Origin: Arion vulgaris
Taxonomy: Eukaryota > Mollusca > Gastropoda > Stylommatophora > Arionidae
Length of the DNA: 64,000 nt
Reading direction: 5' to 3'
Assembly: GCA_020796225.1 (NCBI GenBank)
Contig: CM036753.1
Location: forward strand, 87,202,203-87,266,202
The position numbers and the translations under genes were made by a program. Positions 1-10,909 of this stretch are shown here, in pieces. The notes under the pieces were generated by a model that had not been told where the DNA came from, searched no databases, and saw only the letters and a list, made by a program, of their open reading frames with translations. Numbering within the stretch: the stretch's first letter is position 1; each line of letters opens with the position of its first letter.

Positions 1-1068
1 CACATAAGCAAACAGAGACATGTATGTATGGTATCATATAAGCAAGCAGAGACACGTATGTGTGGTATCACATAAGCTAGCAAAGACATGTATGTATGGT
101 ATCACATAAGCAAACAAAGACATGTATGTTTGGTATCACATAAGCAAACAAAGACATGTATGTATGGTATCACATAAGCAAACAAAGACATGTATGTATG
201 GTATCACATAAGCAAGCAAAGACAGGTATGTATGGTATCACATAAGCAAGCAAAGACATGTATGTGTGGTATCACATAAGCAAGCAAAGACATGTATGTA
301 TGGTATCACATAAGCAAGCAAAGACATGTATGTGTGGTATCACATAAGCAAGCAAAGACATGTATGTGTGGTATCACATAAGCAAGCAAAGACACGTATG
401 TATGGTATCACATAAGCAAGCAGAGACACGTATGTATGGTATCAATAAGCAGCAAAGACACGTATGTGTGGTATCACATAAGCTAGCAAAGACATGTATG
501 TGTGGTATCACATAAGCTAGCAAAGACACGTATGTGTGGTATCACATAAGCTAGCAGAGACACGTATGTATGGTATCACATAAGCTAGCAAAGACACGTA
601 TGTATGGTATCACATAAGCTAACAAAGACACGTATGTATGGTATCACATAAGCAAGCAAAGACAGTATGTGTGGTATCACATAAGCTAAGCAGAGACATG
701 TATGTGTGGTATCACATAAGCAAACAAAGACACGTATGTATGGTATCACATAAGCAAGCAAAGACATGTATGTATGGTATCACATAAGCAAACAAAGACA
801 TGTATGTTTGGTATCACATAAGCAAGCAAAGACATGTATGTATGGTATCACATAAGCAAGCAGAGACACGTATGTATGGTATCACATAAGCTAGCAGAGA
901 CACGTATGTATGGTATCACATAAGCTAGCAGAGACACGTATGTGTGGTATCACATAAGCAAGCAGAGACACGTATGTATGGTATCACATAAGCTAGCAAA
1001 GACATGTATGTGTGGTATCACATAAGCTAGCAAAGACATGTATGTGTGGTATCAGATATGCAAGCAAA
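1..1068. repeat. 34-bp tandem array (left edge cut by window)
   Basis: About 31 head-to-tail copies of a 34-bp unit containing CACATAAGCAAGCAAAGACA followed by TGTATGTATGGTAT. The spacing of successive CATAAG motifs is 34 (for example 241 to 275). Units vary at a few sites (CAAGC/CTAGC/CAAAC, TGTATGTA/CGTATGTG). The array begins before base 1. A 60-residue minus-strand open frame inside it is only the translated repeat. Confidence 0.95.
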
Positions 1069-1089
1069 ATGAATAATCAAATCATAAAA

Positions 1090-1335
1090 CTAACAAATCT
1101 TCTTCTTTACTTAACTCACCTTGCAGCATAAGTTATCAACAAATTTCCTTTAACCAGATCTGCCTTGAGCAAACCAGCTTAGCTCATTCCAGGTCATTTA
1201 CACCACTTCCCTTTCTCTGTTTACAATTCGTGTCCATGTCTCTCTAGGTCTTCTCATATACCTCTTACCTCCCGGATTCCTTTTCCGAGCCACACATGAC
1301 TTTCTTGTCTTCTGCGTACTCATAACTAAACCCAC
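1090..1335 (-). mobile_element. LINE ORF2 C-terminal remnant with AAG-type tail
   Basis: Read on the minus strand, the frame gives KRYMRRPRETWTRIVNRERE, then after a stop MTWNELSWFAQGRSG, then after another stop RKFVDNLCC. This is the typical C-terminal end of non-LTR retrotransposon ORF2 (RPRETW..., a conserved 'AQDR.GWR.FVDALC' ending). The Trp codon of the last motif is now a stop. A short AAAGAAGAAGA tail follows at about 1091-1103. It is a 5'-truncated, dead copy. The clade is not certain; the ending resembles RTE-like elements. Confidence 0.7.
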
Positions 1336-1340
1336 ATATT

Positions 1341-1700
1341 TTAAGTGCAGTTTTGTCTTGATTTTCACCGAAATGTTTACAAATTGACTAAAAAAATCTG
1401 ATCTTACAAGACAGAAGGTAGTGTGAAATCACTTGCCCGTGTTAAAGACGATCTCTTTTCCCAGAGCTGACGAATCTGAACTAGACTAAACATCTTGTTC
1501 TAATACGTCACAGACTTGATCTTCACACATTTTCATGCTATAAACAGTTTCGCAGAGACAAGACCATGTGTGCTGTCAGATGCTATTTGAGGACACAAGT
1601 GAAATTTAACTTAATCTAAGAGCTTCACGGCAGCTTTAAAAGCATTTTGAAAAATGAAATTAACAAGAAGTGAAAAAACGAGACATAAATCGTTACTGCG
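1341..1700. other. unassigned AT-rich stretch
   Basis: No credible coding frame, tRNA-like box pair, inverted repeat or tandem unit was recognised here. It separates two LINE 3' remnants. Confidence 0.5.
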
Positions 1701-1703
1701 GTA

Positions 1704-1805
1704 GTTGTTATTGATTATTGGTTATTGAATCATCGACTTCACAACACTTTGGGCAGACCCATAATTGCTCAGTCTCATCCAGCAGCTATCAAATGCTAAT
1801 GGCTC
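1704..1805 (-). mobile_element. LINE 3' end, same family as 39297-39440
   Basis: The minus-strand frame ends ETEQLWVCPKCCEVDDSI then TNNQ and a stop that falls within a CCAATAA-type tail. The copy at 39297-39440 ends ETEYLWVCPECNDVGS..TNNQ-stop in the same way, so both protein ending and tail are shared. Upstream of this motif the frame carries stops, so the copy is dead. The ending is distantly like that of the RNase-H LINE at 40018 (ILRERSEHLW). Confidence 0.6.
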
Positions 1806-2042
1806 ATGGGACTATTTTGTTAAACACACTCCACATTCTGTACATAAGGTGCCCAATCCTATTCGTACAACGTTTAATTCAACATTCATTAAATCGAAAT
1901 ATAGATGCTGTCTGAATTATTTTTTGTTATCTAACATATAGTCTCTTTGCAGCTGCAGTAAATCTCTGTTGTCCACCTTCAGCTTCAAAACAAAATGTAG
2001 GTTCTTTCAATACATTAATGCCTGTTCTCATCAAACACCTGC

Positions 2043-2258
2043 ATGTCCACTCCATTAGATGTATGTAAGATACTTGGAGGGAATGGTGCCTGGAAGAATG
2101 AAAGACCTAGAAGACGATGGTTGCAAGTTGTCATTGACGATCTGAGAATTACTACTGCTAACGCCGGTCAACTTGCACAGAAAAAAGAGTTTATCAGGAC
2201 TGCTATCATGGGAGCCATGTTCTGGAGGAGACACGCTACTTGATGATGATGATGTAAG
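2043..2258 (+). mobile_element. LINE ORF2 C-terminal remnant with (GAT)n tail
   Basis: A 66-residue open frame contains NERPRRRWLQVVIDDLR followed by an end rich in Trp/Arg, matching the RPRRRW...DL region near the end of many LINE ORF2 proteins. It is followed at once by TGATGATGATGATG, a typical LINE simple-repeat tail. The element is 5'-truncated, with no reverse-transcriptase motifs upstream. Confidence 0.6.
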
Positions 2259-2454
2259 ATACTGAAGTTTAGAAAAATCTATAAATGCCGTTTACTAATA
2301 ACCGAGACCAATCGTTGTAGTACATTTTGAGGAATGGACAACTAGGGTTGTAACACATACAACTGGAGTATCTTCAACCTAAATGGTAGACGAAATTGAC
2401 TGTCACACATGAACTATTGTACACTGGTAACAAAAGAATCCCATCGATTTAAGT

Positions 2455-2665
2455 GCGTGATTCTGATAACATCAGATGTGAGATGTATATCAATAAAGAA
2501 CAAAAACAACAGAATAGACGCTGACTCTGATAACATTAGATGGGCGATATATATATCAAAAATAAACAACAGAATAGACGGTGACTCTGATAACATTAGA
2601 TGGGCGATGTATATAAAAAAATAAACAACAGAATAGAACGTGACTCTGATAACTTTGGATTGGCC
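2455..2665. repeat. ~60-bp minisatellite, about 3.5 copies
   Basis: Repeated block with ACAACAGAATAGACGCTGAC then TCTGATAACATTAGATGGGCG, at about 60-bp spacing. A diverged single copy lies 350 bp away at about 3005-3090 (AAAATAGACGCTGACTCTAATAACATTA), so the array has either decayed or spread locally. Confidence 0.8.
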
Positions 2666-3004
2666 AGATATCATGATCAAGTAGCATGTCCGTTGCAAGA
2701 CGTCGCTTTCGTCAGAGCCTACCTGGAAAACTGTCTCTAGCAAATTCTCCAGCCTCCTCCATCATGTTCAAGATCTCTTTAATGTCTTGTTGTCATCTTC
2801 TTCTTGGTCGTCATCTGCCTCGTACGTCGAGAACCATGCCCTCCATTACTATTCTCTTCAAACCGCTGTGACCTTTAATATGGTCGAAATATTTCATCTT
2901 CCGGGACATGGTGTTATTTATGAGCTAATGCTCCTCGATACAAATCTCTGTTTTGTTCGCTTCTCTGTCCAGAATGTTCTAAGAGATATAACATACGGAG
3001 ATAT

Positions 3005-3090
3005 ATTGAACAAAATAGACGCTGACTCTAATAACATTATATTCGAGACACGTTTAATAAATAAACAATATAAAATAGTCAATATTACAG
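3005..3090. repeat. isolated diverged copy of the 60-bp unit
   Basis: Shares AATAGACGCTGACTCTAATA and the following ACATTA with the array at 2455-2665, and has a similar AAATAAACAATA segment after it. Probably a separated array member. Confidence 0.6.
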
Positions 3091-3199
3091 TATTCCAGAA
3101 ATTGAAATGTATACCTCCATTGAAAAAAAAAACACACACAAAAACTCGATATCTTAGGGGAAAGTAATAACTCAACGTCGTTCGAATCGTTGTCAACTG

Positions 3200-3550
3200 G
3201 TTTATTATCTTTACTCTTTATCATCATCTGTATAATTTAAAATGTCATAAACCCTTTTTGGTTGTTATAAATATTCTTTGATCATTCTATTCCCGTAATA
3301 TGTCCAGTTTATTATGTGCCTGAAACTAGTTCTTTTTCAAACTACGACATCTCATTAGTAATTTTATTAATACATTAGACGCTCGACATTTTCTCCATAG
3401 TTACTCTTTGTTAAGTACAAAAATATGTCGTTTGTATAGCATTACGTTTGTTTATTCTTAGATGGGCCTATTATTTAGTTAGAGTCTCACATAAGAAGGA
3501 CCATTAATTATTGTCTGTTTTCTTGTTGGATCAAACCTAACGATCTCATG
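3200..3550. other. unassigned AT-rich stretch
   Basis: Nothing beyond low-complexity AT-rich sequence was recognised. Confidence 0.5.
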
Positions 3551-3554
3551 TTAA

Positions 3555-3560
3555 CAAAGG

Positions 3561-3595
<35 letters not shown>

Positions 3596-4130
3596 GGAGA
3601 GAGATAGAGATAGAGAAATAAGAGAGAGAGATCGAGAGAGAGATAGGCAGAGAGAGACTGAGAGAATGAGTGAGAGAGTATGAAGCATAGTTAATCAGAC
3701 AGAGAAAAAGACACTAAAGACAATTAACAAATTGGTGAGTAATAGATCAAGAGAGATATATAGAGAAACAGACAGAGAGAGAGAGAGAAAAGAGTGCGAG
3801 GTGTGTGTGTGTGTGTGTGTGGAGTGCGTGACTGAGAAAGTGAGAGCGATTGAGTGAGTTAAATAAAGAGTGATGAGGAAATGGATGCGATAGTGAGAAA
3901 AGGAATGAGTGAGTAAAAAAGAAAATGAGGACAGAATGAGTGAGAAAGGGAGAAAATAGAGTTAGTGAAATATAAACTGAGGAAAGAAGTGAGTGAGGGT
4001 GAGGGACATAGCACATCAGTGAGAGAAATATGCAATATAGACAATCAATAGGTCGATCAGTGAGAGATAGAGAGAGAGGGATAGAGAGAACAGAGTGTTG
4101 AGAGAGTGAGTGGAACATAAAGCATCAGAA
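3555..4130. repeat. GA-rich purine tract with embedded (GT)n
   Basis: Dense (GA)n runs at about 3560-3610 and 3770-3790, with a (GT)9-10 run near 3802-3822, then imperfect GAGTGAGTGAGA sequence to about 4130. Long minus-strand frames here encode only Ser/Leu/His-rich low-complexity peptides and are not genes. Confidence 0.85.
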
Positions 4131-4384
4131 ATAGAGAAATAAGGTAGACAATTCCTAGCTGGATCTGTGAGAAAAGAGGTCAGCTCAGGTGTAGGACTAA
4201 CTTAAGATGGTTATAACACCTGGTCTTGTACATGCTTGTAGATCGCTGATGTGAGTCATACATTAAGTAGGAAATTCTTCAAGTAGGTGAAAGAAGGTGC
4301 GAGACGGAACGAAGTGTAGACAAAGAGGGAGAACACAGAGAAAACATAAAACGCCAGGACTAGTTTCTAAATCTTCATTTCGTT

Positions 4385-4884
4385 TTTGTGAACAAAGTAA
4401 GACATGTTTACAACAAACACCCCACACCCACACACCAAACCACATACGTACGTATGGACGGAAGCAACACACATACATATACACGTTCATACACACATAT
4501 ACGCACACACACAAACACTTCACAAACACACAGACACACCCCAAACACACAAACACCACAGAAATACACGACAGATATACACACACAGAAACACAACAAT
4601 AACACACACACACAACACACTCTCTGTCTCACACACACAAACACCACATAATACACACATCACTCTCTCTCTCTCAAACACACACACAGACATCACACAC
4701 ACAGAACACACTCTGTAAAACACACAAACACACATATACACATCCTCTTCTCTCCAAACACACACACACACACACATACATACACACACACACTCTCGTC
4801 TCACACACACAAACACCAAATACACACATCACTTCAAACACACACACACCACACACAACACTACACACACACACGAGCAATATT

Positions 4885-4912
<28 letters not shown>
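4385..4912. repeat. CA-rich microsatellite block ending in (CT)n
   Basis: Imperfect (CA)n with ACACAAACAC and ACACATACA variants, ending in a (TC)n run at 4890-4915. Open frames in all phases on both strands are the expected result of stop-poor CA/TG repeats. The region lacks TG/CA interruption patterns suggestive of a coding exon. Confidence 0.9.
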
Positions 4913-4916
<4 letters not shown>

Positions 4917-4919
4917 CTC

Positions 4920-5250
4920 AAATATTTAGAACTCAATAGACATAGAAACACTTACAAACCAAACTGTTTTTCGAAATAAAAATGTTAACAAGTTTTAGAA
5001 TGGAAAACTCAAAAGCATTTCGCTTATTTACGTAAATATTGTTTACCCATCTGAGCATGTCAGTGGATGAATATTAAAAACAGAACATCATCTGTGTTTG
5101 TAATCTCTTTCGTTTAGAATAATTTGAGTTCTGAAATCTAGCTTGCTGTAAGTTGTGACATCTACATTATTGTTATTTTTTACCTATAGTTTTCTATAAT
5201 GTCTACTTTTATATTCTTGTGAGTTATGGAGTCATATACTCATATACTCT
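4920..5250. other. unassigned AT-rich stretch
   Basis: No motif, repeat or frame of note recognised between the CA block and the 24-bp minisatellite. Confidence 0.5.
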
Positions 5251-5254
5251 TTGC

Positions 5255-5665
5255 CATCTAACTTCTTTTCTGCATATAACTTCTATAATGTTCATATAAC
5301 TTCCTAAATGTCTGTCATCTTACTTCCTATAATGTCTGTCATCTAACTTCCTATAATATCTGTCATCTAACTTTCCTGATGTCCATCTCGCTCGAGTGTT
5401 ACCGGGGCCCAAATTTGGGATGTAAAGAATAGAACCACTGTTGCCTGCCACGCATGTCGTAAGAGGCGACTAAGGAGGTTTGGCTGAAATCGGATGCACA
5501 TGTCCTAAACGTCTATGCGTTTAGAGGCCTATCAAACCACTATGCAACGTATACACGTTCTTGGCAAAGATCAAACATATCACAAAGAGTGATTAAAATT
5601 GGTCGTAAAGAACGAACGCAAAGAAGAAGAAGAAGTCTCTCATCTTACTCTCTATAATCTATCTG
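5255..5665. repeat. 24-bp minisatellite split by a SINE-C insertion
   Basis: Five or six copies of a unit like AACTTCCTATAATGTCTGTC(ATCT) lie at 5255-5389. The pattern is interrupted by SINE-C, then resumes once at about 5638-5665 (CTCATCTTACTCTCTATAAT). The retroposon therefore inserted into an existing minisatellite. Confidence 0.7.
5390..5637 (+). mobile_element. SINE-C (short retroposon with AAG tail), copy 1
   Basis: Begins near CTCGAGTGTTACCGGGGCCC and ends in AAAGAAGAAGAAGAAG. Near-identical sequences lie inverted at 48953-49210 and 52935-53190, with decayed ones at 15075-15325 and 18410-18500. The internal segment contains a hairpin-capable pair CTAAACG...GCGTTTAG (about 5505-5524). 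I see no convincing pol III A/B box pair, so 'SINE' is inferred from length, tail and the TSD of the 48953 copy. Confidence 0.75.
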
Positions 5666-5844
5666 AATAACGCAATGGTTCCACATTGCTTTAGGTGCTT
5701 TGCTTTGAATAAAAGTCTAAATTCCTTCATAACAGCCGGACATAGAACGAACATCATCAGTAGAGACACCAAGGCGCTCTGTCCACTCCAAACTGTTTTT
5801 GGATATTAAAGTATTAATGATCTTGAACATGTCTTGAGTCTTAG

Positions 5845-6378
5845 CACCAATGGTGATGCTTTTACAGAAGAGAAGGTCTTCTACAATAGTGATGCTTTTA
5901 CAGAAGAGAAGGTCTTCTACAATAGTGATGCTTTTACAGAAGAGAAGGTCTTCTACAATAGTGATGCTTTTACAGAAGAGAAGGTCTTCTACAATAGTGA
6001 TGCTTTTACAGAAGAGAAGGTCTTCTACAATAGTGATGCTTTTACAGAAGAGAAGGTCTTCTACAATAGTGATGCTTTTACAGAAGAGAAGGTCTTCTAC
6101 AATAGTGATGCTTTTACAGAAGAGAAGGTCTTCTACAATGTGATCTTTACAGAGAAGGTCTTCTACAATAGTGATGCTTTACAGAGAAGGTCTTCTACAT
6201 GGTGCTTTTACAGAGAGAAGGTCTTCTACAAAAGTGATGCTTACAGAGAGAAGGTCTCTACATATGTCTTTCAGAGAAGGTCTTCTAATGTGATCTTACA
6301 GAGAAGGTCTTCTACATGTGTGCTTACAGAGAAGGGCTTCCAATAGTATGCTTTACAAGAGAGGTCTTCTACAATGTT
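5845..6378. repeat. 36-bp tandem array, perfect left half, decayed right half
   Basis: The unit is AGTGATGCTTTTACAGAAGA + GAAGGTCTTCTACAAT (36 bp). The first eight copies (about 5850-6140) are essentially identical; further copies to 6378 carry many one- or two-base deletions. The 170-residue frame across it (repeat SDAFTEEKVFYN) exists only because 36 is divisible by three; it has no non-repeat domain and breaks down where indels begin. Confidence 0.95.
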
Positions 6379-6518
6379 TACTACCTATAAACAGTACATA
6401 GCAAATAAAGTGAGCATCATTATTATTATCTGTGACCTTATACAACTGCAAATAAATTCATTCCCTTTTAATTTTTGTATAATTGATCATCATGGTCCTC
6501 TGATATGTGCTGTATTCA

Positions 6519-6598
6519 GCGGCTGATGGTGTTATTGAAGAAAGGCACTTCTCGAAGAAAGGCTGATGGTGTTATTGAAGAAAGGCACTTCTGAAAGT
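6519..6598. repeat. direct duplication of about 40 bp
   Basis: GGCTGATGGTGTTATTGAAG followed by AAAGGCACTTCT occurs twice in succession (6522 and 6563), separated by a few bases. Confidence 0.85.
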
Positions 6599-6599
6599 A

Positions 6600-6889
6600 G
6601 CTTCCCGACAGACACCGCTCATAATTGTTATTCATATCTACAGCAGGCGGTAGAATGAGTTTTTTTTAAAGCGATTGTATGGACTTCTTACATTTTGTGA
6701 TTCTTACATATGTACTATCTTGTACGATGCTATTTCAAGCATTACTTGGTATTGATACCTGCTTATAAAAACTACACTTTTGTTGATTTAACTCTATTAG
6801 CTTCCTACTAAAGTAGCCACTTGTAGTCACAGTAGTGGTTTTTAAATGGCGTTCCAACTAACTTGGTAGCATTCTCTCGCAGGGCCGTG
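6600..6889. other. unassigned stretch
   Basis: AT-rich single-copy-looking DNA with no recognisable element; it flanks the small inverted-repeat element at 6890. Confidence 0.45.
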
Positions 6890-7051
6890 CGGTGTATTTT
6901 CTCAGTATGATGCAAGTCTTCGAAATGCCGCCCCTTAAATGTTTTTCCTTAAAATAACCTTCAATTGTAATTTTGATTTTGCCGCTTATGCCGCCCCTTA
7001 AGGTCCGCCTGATGCGGCGACGTCTCTGTATCATAGCACGGCACGGCCCTG
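6890..7051. mobile_element. small inverted-repeat element (hAT-like MITE candidate)
   Basis: Left end CAGGGCCGTGCGGTG and right end CACGGCACGGCCCTG are inverted repeats (11 exact bases CAGGGCCGTGC, with near-match beyond). The interior is 162 bp in all and contains two GCCGCCCCTTAA motifs. CAGGG-type ends are common in hAT elements. The flanking 8-mers (TTCTCTCG and TAATACAC) do not match, so a TSD is not visible; the call rests on the terminal inverted repeats alone. Confidence 0.6.
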
Positions 7052-7059
7052 TAATACAC

Positions 7060-7590
7060 TTTCATACACAGAACACGTTGTGACCTCTCTTCACCATTGA
7101 TTTATGTTGACGAAAAACCAAAGTCCAAAAACTGTCTTCATGTTTTCGAATTGTACGCGTCTTCGCAATCTTGCCACTGTTAGACGTTGAGCCATCTTTA
7201 TTTTTGTCTCTTACAAAGCTCATTGATGTTTAGTAAAACCCGATTCATTTTCCAAAATACATATGTGAAAAAATACTTCAAAATTTCACTTGACTTGTTC
7301 ACAAATGTTCAGTTGGTATAATCTTCGAAACTAGTTCAGCACTAATGTTGTGCAACCCCACCTTTATTTTTATGCGAACACAGAGTACGAGAAAATTCGA
7401 GAAACTACTAAAACAATCTGGAAATCACTGTTATGTCATCCAGGTCACCTAGGCTTCTGCAAACAGTAACTAATTAATTTGCACCAGCCCCACTAGATGA
7501 CGCGTTCTATGACATTTAGCTCCAAATAAAAATAAAATAAAATAATAAAAATAAAAACAGTAATGAAATTTGTGAAAGATCTATCAGTGC
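7060..7590. other. unassigned AT-rich stretch
   Basis: No element or credible frame recognised until the LINE frame opens near 7594. Confidence 0.5.
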
Positions 7591-7593
7591 CAA

Positions 7594-8000
7594 ACATGGC
7601 CCCTGACTAAGACACAAGAAAGAAAGATTACAACATGTGAAATGAGATGTCTACGAAAAGCTGTCAACGTTACAAGGAGAGATAGAGTGAGAAACGAGAA
7701 TATCAGAAGCATCGTTGGTACTATACCATGCATACAGTACATGGAGAAGCAAAGAATCAAGTGGTTCGGCCATCTAATGAGAATGGAACCACATTTACTA
7801 CCATCACGTGCCTACATTAATCGACACTCAGGGCGCAGTGGACGAGGCAGGCCAAGAACACGATGGATAGATAACATCTCAGAGTCCCTGCGAAAGCATG
7901 GACTGGCATCGTCAAGCGCTACACACCTGACACAAGATAGGAAACTAAATATCCCCACGCCGCTTCACGGCAAATGTGGTTAAGATAAGATAGGATAAGT
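7594..8000 (+). mobile_element. LINE ORF2 C-terminal remnant with TAAGA tail
   Basis: The frame opens before the first ATG and reads TWPLTKTQERKITTCEMRCL, then RDRVRNENIRSIVG, RIKWFGHLMRMEP, GRGRPRTRWIDNISESL and ends DRKLNIPTPLHGKCG-stop. This is the 'thumb' and C-terminal region of a LINE ORF2: the MRCLR...RD, KWFGHLMRM and RGRPRTRW motifs are widely conserved. A TAAGATAAGATAGGATAAG tail follows the stop. It has no RT palm upstream (5'-truncated). About 130 codons remain open, making this one of the younger LINE fragments in the window. Confidence 0.8.
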
Positions 8001-8234
8001 GAAAGATCTCGCGGCCTTTCCTGATAGGAAGTCGCAGCTTTCCATGACGCAGAGGCGTTCACTTTGGGAACCACAGATATAAACAGAAGTGTACATAATC
8101 TTATAAACTAAACATAAATGTACCCAATGCTGCGTAGTCTGGGAATCCCACGTACAGAACAACATGACATTTTCTATAATTCAAACCAAAACTGAAATAT
8201 TCTTTAGCTGTCATTAAAAGCATAATTTAAGGAT

Positions 8235-8965
8235 AACAGGCGAGACACTTTTATTTTGGTTACACCAGTCTAGTTACCAAAATTGAGACACTTTTATTTT
8301 ATCCACATCAGCATAGTTACCAAAGTTGAGACACCTTTATTTTGCTCATACAGGTATAGTTACCAAAGTTGAGGTACCTTAATTTTGTTCATAAAGGTAT
8401 AGTTACTAAAGTTGAGTACCTTTATTTTGTTCATACAGGTATATCTACTAAAGTTGAGACACCTTTATTTTATTCATACATGTATAGTTACCAAAGTTGA
8501 GGTACCTTTATTTTGTTCATACAGGTATAGTTATTAAAGTTGAAACACCTTTATTTTGTTCTACAGATATACAGTATAGTTACTAAAGTTGAGGTACCTT
8601 TATTTTGTTCCTACAGATCATACAGGTATAGTTACTAAAGTTGAGGTACCTTTATTTTGTTCTAATCATACAGGTATAGTTACTAAAGTTGAGGTACCTT
8701 TATTTTGTTCCTACAGGATCATAAGTATATCTACTAAGTTGAGACACCTTTATTTTATTCATACATGATAGTTACCAAAGTTGAGTACCTTATTTTGTTC
8801 ATACAGGTATAGTTATTAAAGTTGAAACACCTTTATTTTGTTCCTACAGATCATACAGGTATAGTTACTAAAGTTGAGGTACCTTTATTTTGTTCCAATC
8901 ATACAGGTATAGTTACTAAAGTTGAGATACCTTTATTTTGTTCACATCGATGTAGCTACTAGAGT
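8235..8965. repeat. 43-46 bp tandem array
   Basis: About 16 copies of ACCTTTATTTTGTTCATACA + GGTATAGTTACTAAAGTTGAG. Units of 43 bp alternate with longer ones carrying an extra CCTACAGAT(C) segment (about 8565-8900). It starts some 240 bp downstream of a LINE 3' end. Confidence 0.9.
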
Positions 8966-8969
8966 TGGG

Positions 8970-9950
8970 ACATTTAAAGATGGAATTTTAGAAACAGGTT
9001 TAGAGGTACATATCTGATATTTCTAGAATTGTCCGAGGACAAAAATATTTAAGAAATCAGGACATCTAGATACCCTTTCCTCTATTTTATCCTCCATCAA
9101 TCCTAGATAATGAGTGTTGAGTGATAGATAACGGTGGTCTAATTCGATTTGAAAGTATTGAACTTGCATAGCGTTCTTGAACAGCGGGCAGAGATGCTTC
9201 TCTAGTGGGTAAAATCCATTACAGAGGCAGTACTCAGCGCGCGTGCACAAGGAGGCGATAGCACTCACTCACGCTCCATTATACAAAGGAATGAGCATGC
9301 ACAAGGGAACGAGTGAATAAATGCTAGAATATTCCAGTCTTACACGTAAGCAGTGAGTGAGGAACGGATTTAGGAAGTACATGAGATAAGAAGTTATAGA
9401 CAGAATAAAAAAACTGACTCTACAATAACTGCTATTATGTATTCAGTCAGCTTGTATGAGAACAAGGAAAGGTCATACATGGATATTCCAGCGAATAGAA
9501 CTCTTTCTCTAGTACGGAAGTACTTAACGTCTACAGTTTCAGAATTGTGAATTACTTAGGAAAACAGATTTACAGTTTTGAAAACGTTCATTATTCAGAA
9601 AAATGCATTACAATTTTGTGGTTTTATTTTAGAAGAGACTAAGAACAATTGGTGGAATTCTTATTGGAATTATTATAGCTCACGTACCCCCTGTTTTTGT
9701 CTTATAGTGATAAATTGAACGCATAGACTTTATGAAAATAATAAATCTTAGAGGATTGCGGATTTATTGTGTTTTGTGGGTATTCATTAAGAAAAACTCG
9801 TGTGACATTTTGTTCCTGGAGTTGAGGAATACGAATACAAAACGGTAAGTTGTTGTTTTTAGTTTACTTGTTCAAATGCAGCATAATTTTGAAAGATATG
9901 ATTCCTGTCCTGATGTCAGTACACATGACACATCTGTTAAGTGACATTTA
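8970..9950. other. unassigned stretch with one minor open frame
   Basis: An 81-codon minus-strand frame (9023-9268) shows Cys residues but no family I recognise and no repeat character. It is unsupported as a gene and could be an exon fragment or chance. The rest is AT-rich and featureless. Confidence 0.4.
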
Positions 9951-9959
9951 CAGTTGACA

Positions 9960-10400
9960 TATATCATAACAGCCATGCATTGTAAGCCATGATGACATGA
10001 GCCTCCGAGGTGTGTTGTTTCACCTTTCTGGTGTGTGCGGAGGTGACTATAGAATGCAATCAAGGAGCGCAGTACCGTACCATAGGTACATGATCAGTAT
10101 TTGACATATGGCTGTTGTGTGTACTGTCTCTTCGTTCAACTCGTTTTATCTGCACGTCAACAGTGCGACGATTCTTGCTTGTGAGTTTCTCTTATGCTGT
10201 TACAGAGCTACATTTGGTGATTCTGTACAAGAGATTCCCAGTACGTCGTTACTACATCGAAACATTTTAGAGACACTTTAATCATGTTTTTAAAACGTTT
10301 TTTCTGCCCACTAACCGATCTTTTACCCTCCTCTAGTTCACCATACATAAATTGTTTATCAGGAATCATACGCACATCGTGACCTGCCCATCTTATTCAG
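9960..10400 (-). mobile_element. LINE ORF2 C-terminal remnant with zinc-finger-like end
   Basis: Minus-strand translation from 10397 gives IRWAGHDVRMIPDKQFMYGE, then KRSVSGQKKRFKNMIKVSL and TYWESLVQN. This is the highly characteristic 'RWAGHVVRM...GQKKR.KD.LK.SLK...W..LAQ' ending of CR1/L2-like LINEs. After a stop and a frameshift the strand encodes IAFYSHLRTHQKGE (about 10020-10065), matching the SHLRTH half of the C-terminal Cys/His finger of such ORF2 proteins. The frame has no start codon of its own. The order on the minus strand is correct for one element, so I read it as one dead 5'-truncated copy. Confidence 0.75.
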
Positions 10401-10683
10401 GTCTGATACACCAAAGTGTGATTACTTGAAATCTTGTCTCTCAGAAGAACTCTGTTATCTTATTTATCCTACCATCTTATTTTGAGTAGTCTGCATAAAC
10501 AACGTTCGTGGTACCTTGGTGAGACGAAGAGACGCTTAGGGGCACGAGATGTCAACAATGTCCCTGTAATTCCATGTAACAATTATTTACAACCTGTCTC
10601 GATGCAGATTGGTCTTGCAACTCACATGGCGCCATTGTCATGGATTATAGTTTTTACATCTTTAAATCATAACTTTAGGGAAT

Positions 10684-10905
10684 CTTTATGGCAAGTGGTT
10701 AAGATGTTTGCCTGGCGACCTGAAGGTGAAGGTTTGAATCCGGACCGAGTCCCATTTATCTGGAGATTAGTATATTTGTTGCTGGAGTTACGGAGTTTGT
10801 GCTTTGTGCAACACTCTCTGCAGGTGGTTTGTCATTTCTGCCGAGAGGGACGGAGCCGTATAGGGAAACTCGGTGCATTGAAAGCAATCCTTTGTCTTTA
10901 GACCC
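10684..10905 (+). mobile_element. SINE-A copy 1 (tRNA-derived)
   Basis: The head resembles a tRNA: TGGCAAGTGGTTAAG (A-box-like) and GGTTTGAATCC (B box). The body then reads TGGAGTTACGGAGTTTGTGC, TTTGTGCAACACTCTCTGCAG and TCATTTCTGCCGAGAGGGAC, shared with copies at 23152, 25490, 38148 and 53511. The 155-residue plus-strand frame across it is a by-product of the SINE. Expected transcription would be by RNA polymerase III; it encodes no protein. Confidence 0.85.
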
Positions 10906-10909
10906 TTGT

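Noticed and set aside
4260..4880. Overlapping Thr/His-rich and Cys/Val-rich open frames
   Set aside because: Translations of (CA)n/(TG)n microsatellite in all phases.
5834..6346. 170-residue frame with acidic 12-residue repeat
   Set aside because: 36-bp array; the frame degenerates when the repeat acquires indels, and it has no upstream exon-like sequence.
9023..9268. 81-codon minus frame as a host gene
   Set aside because: No recognised domain, no splice or repeat evidence; such a length is expected by chance.
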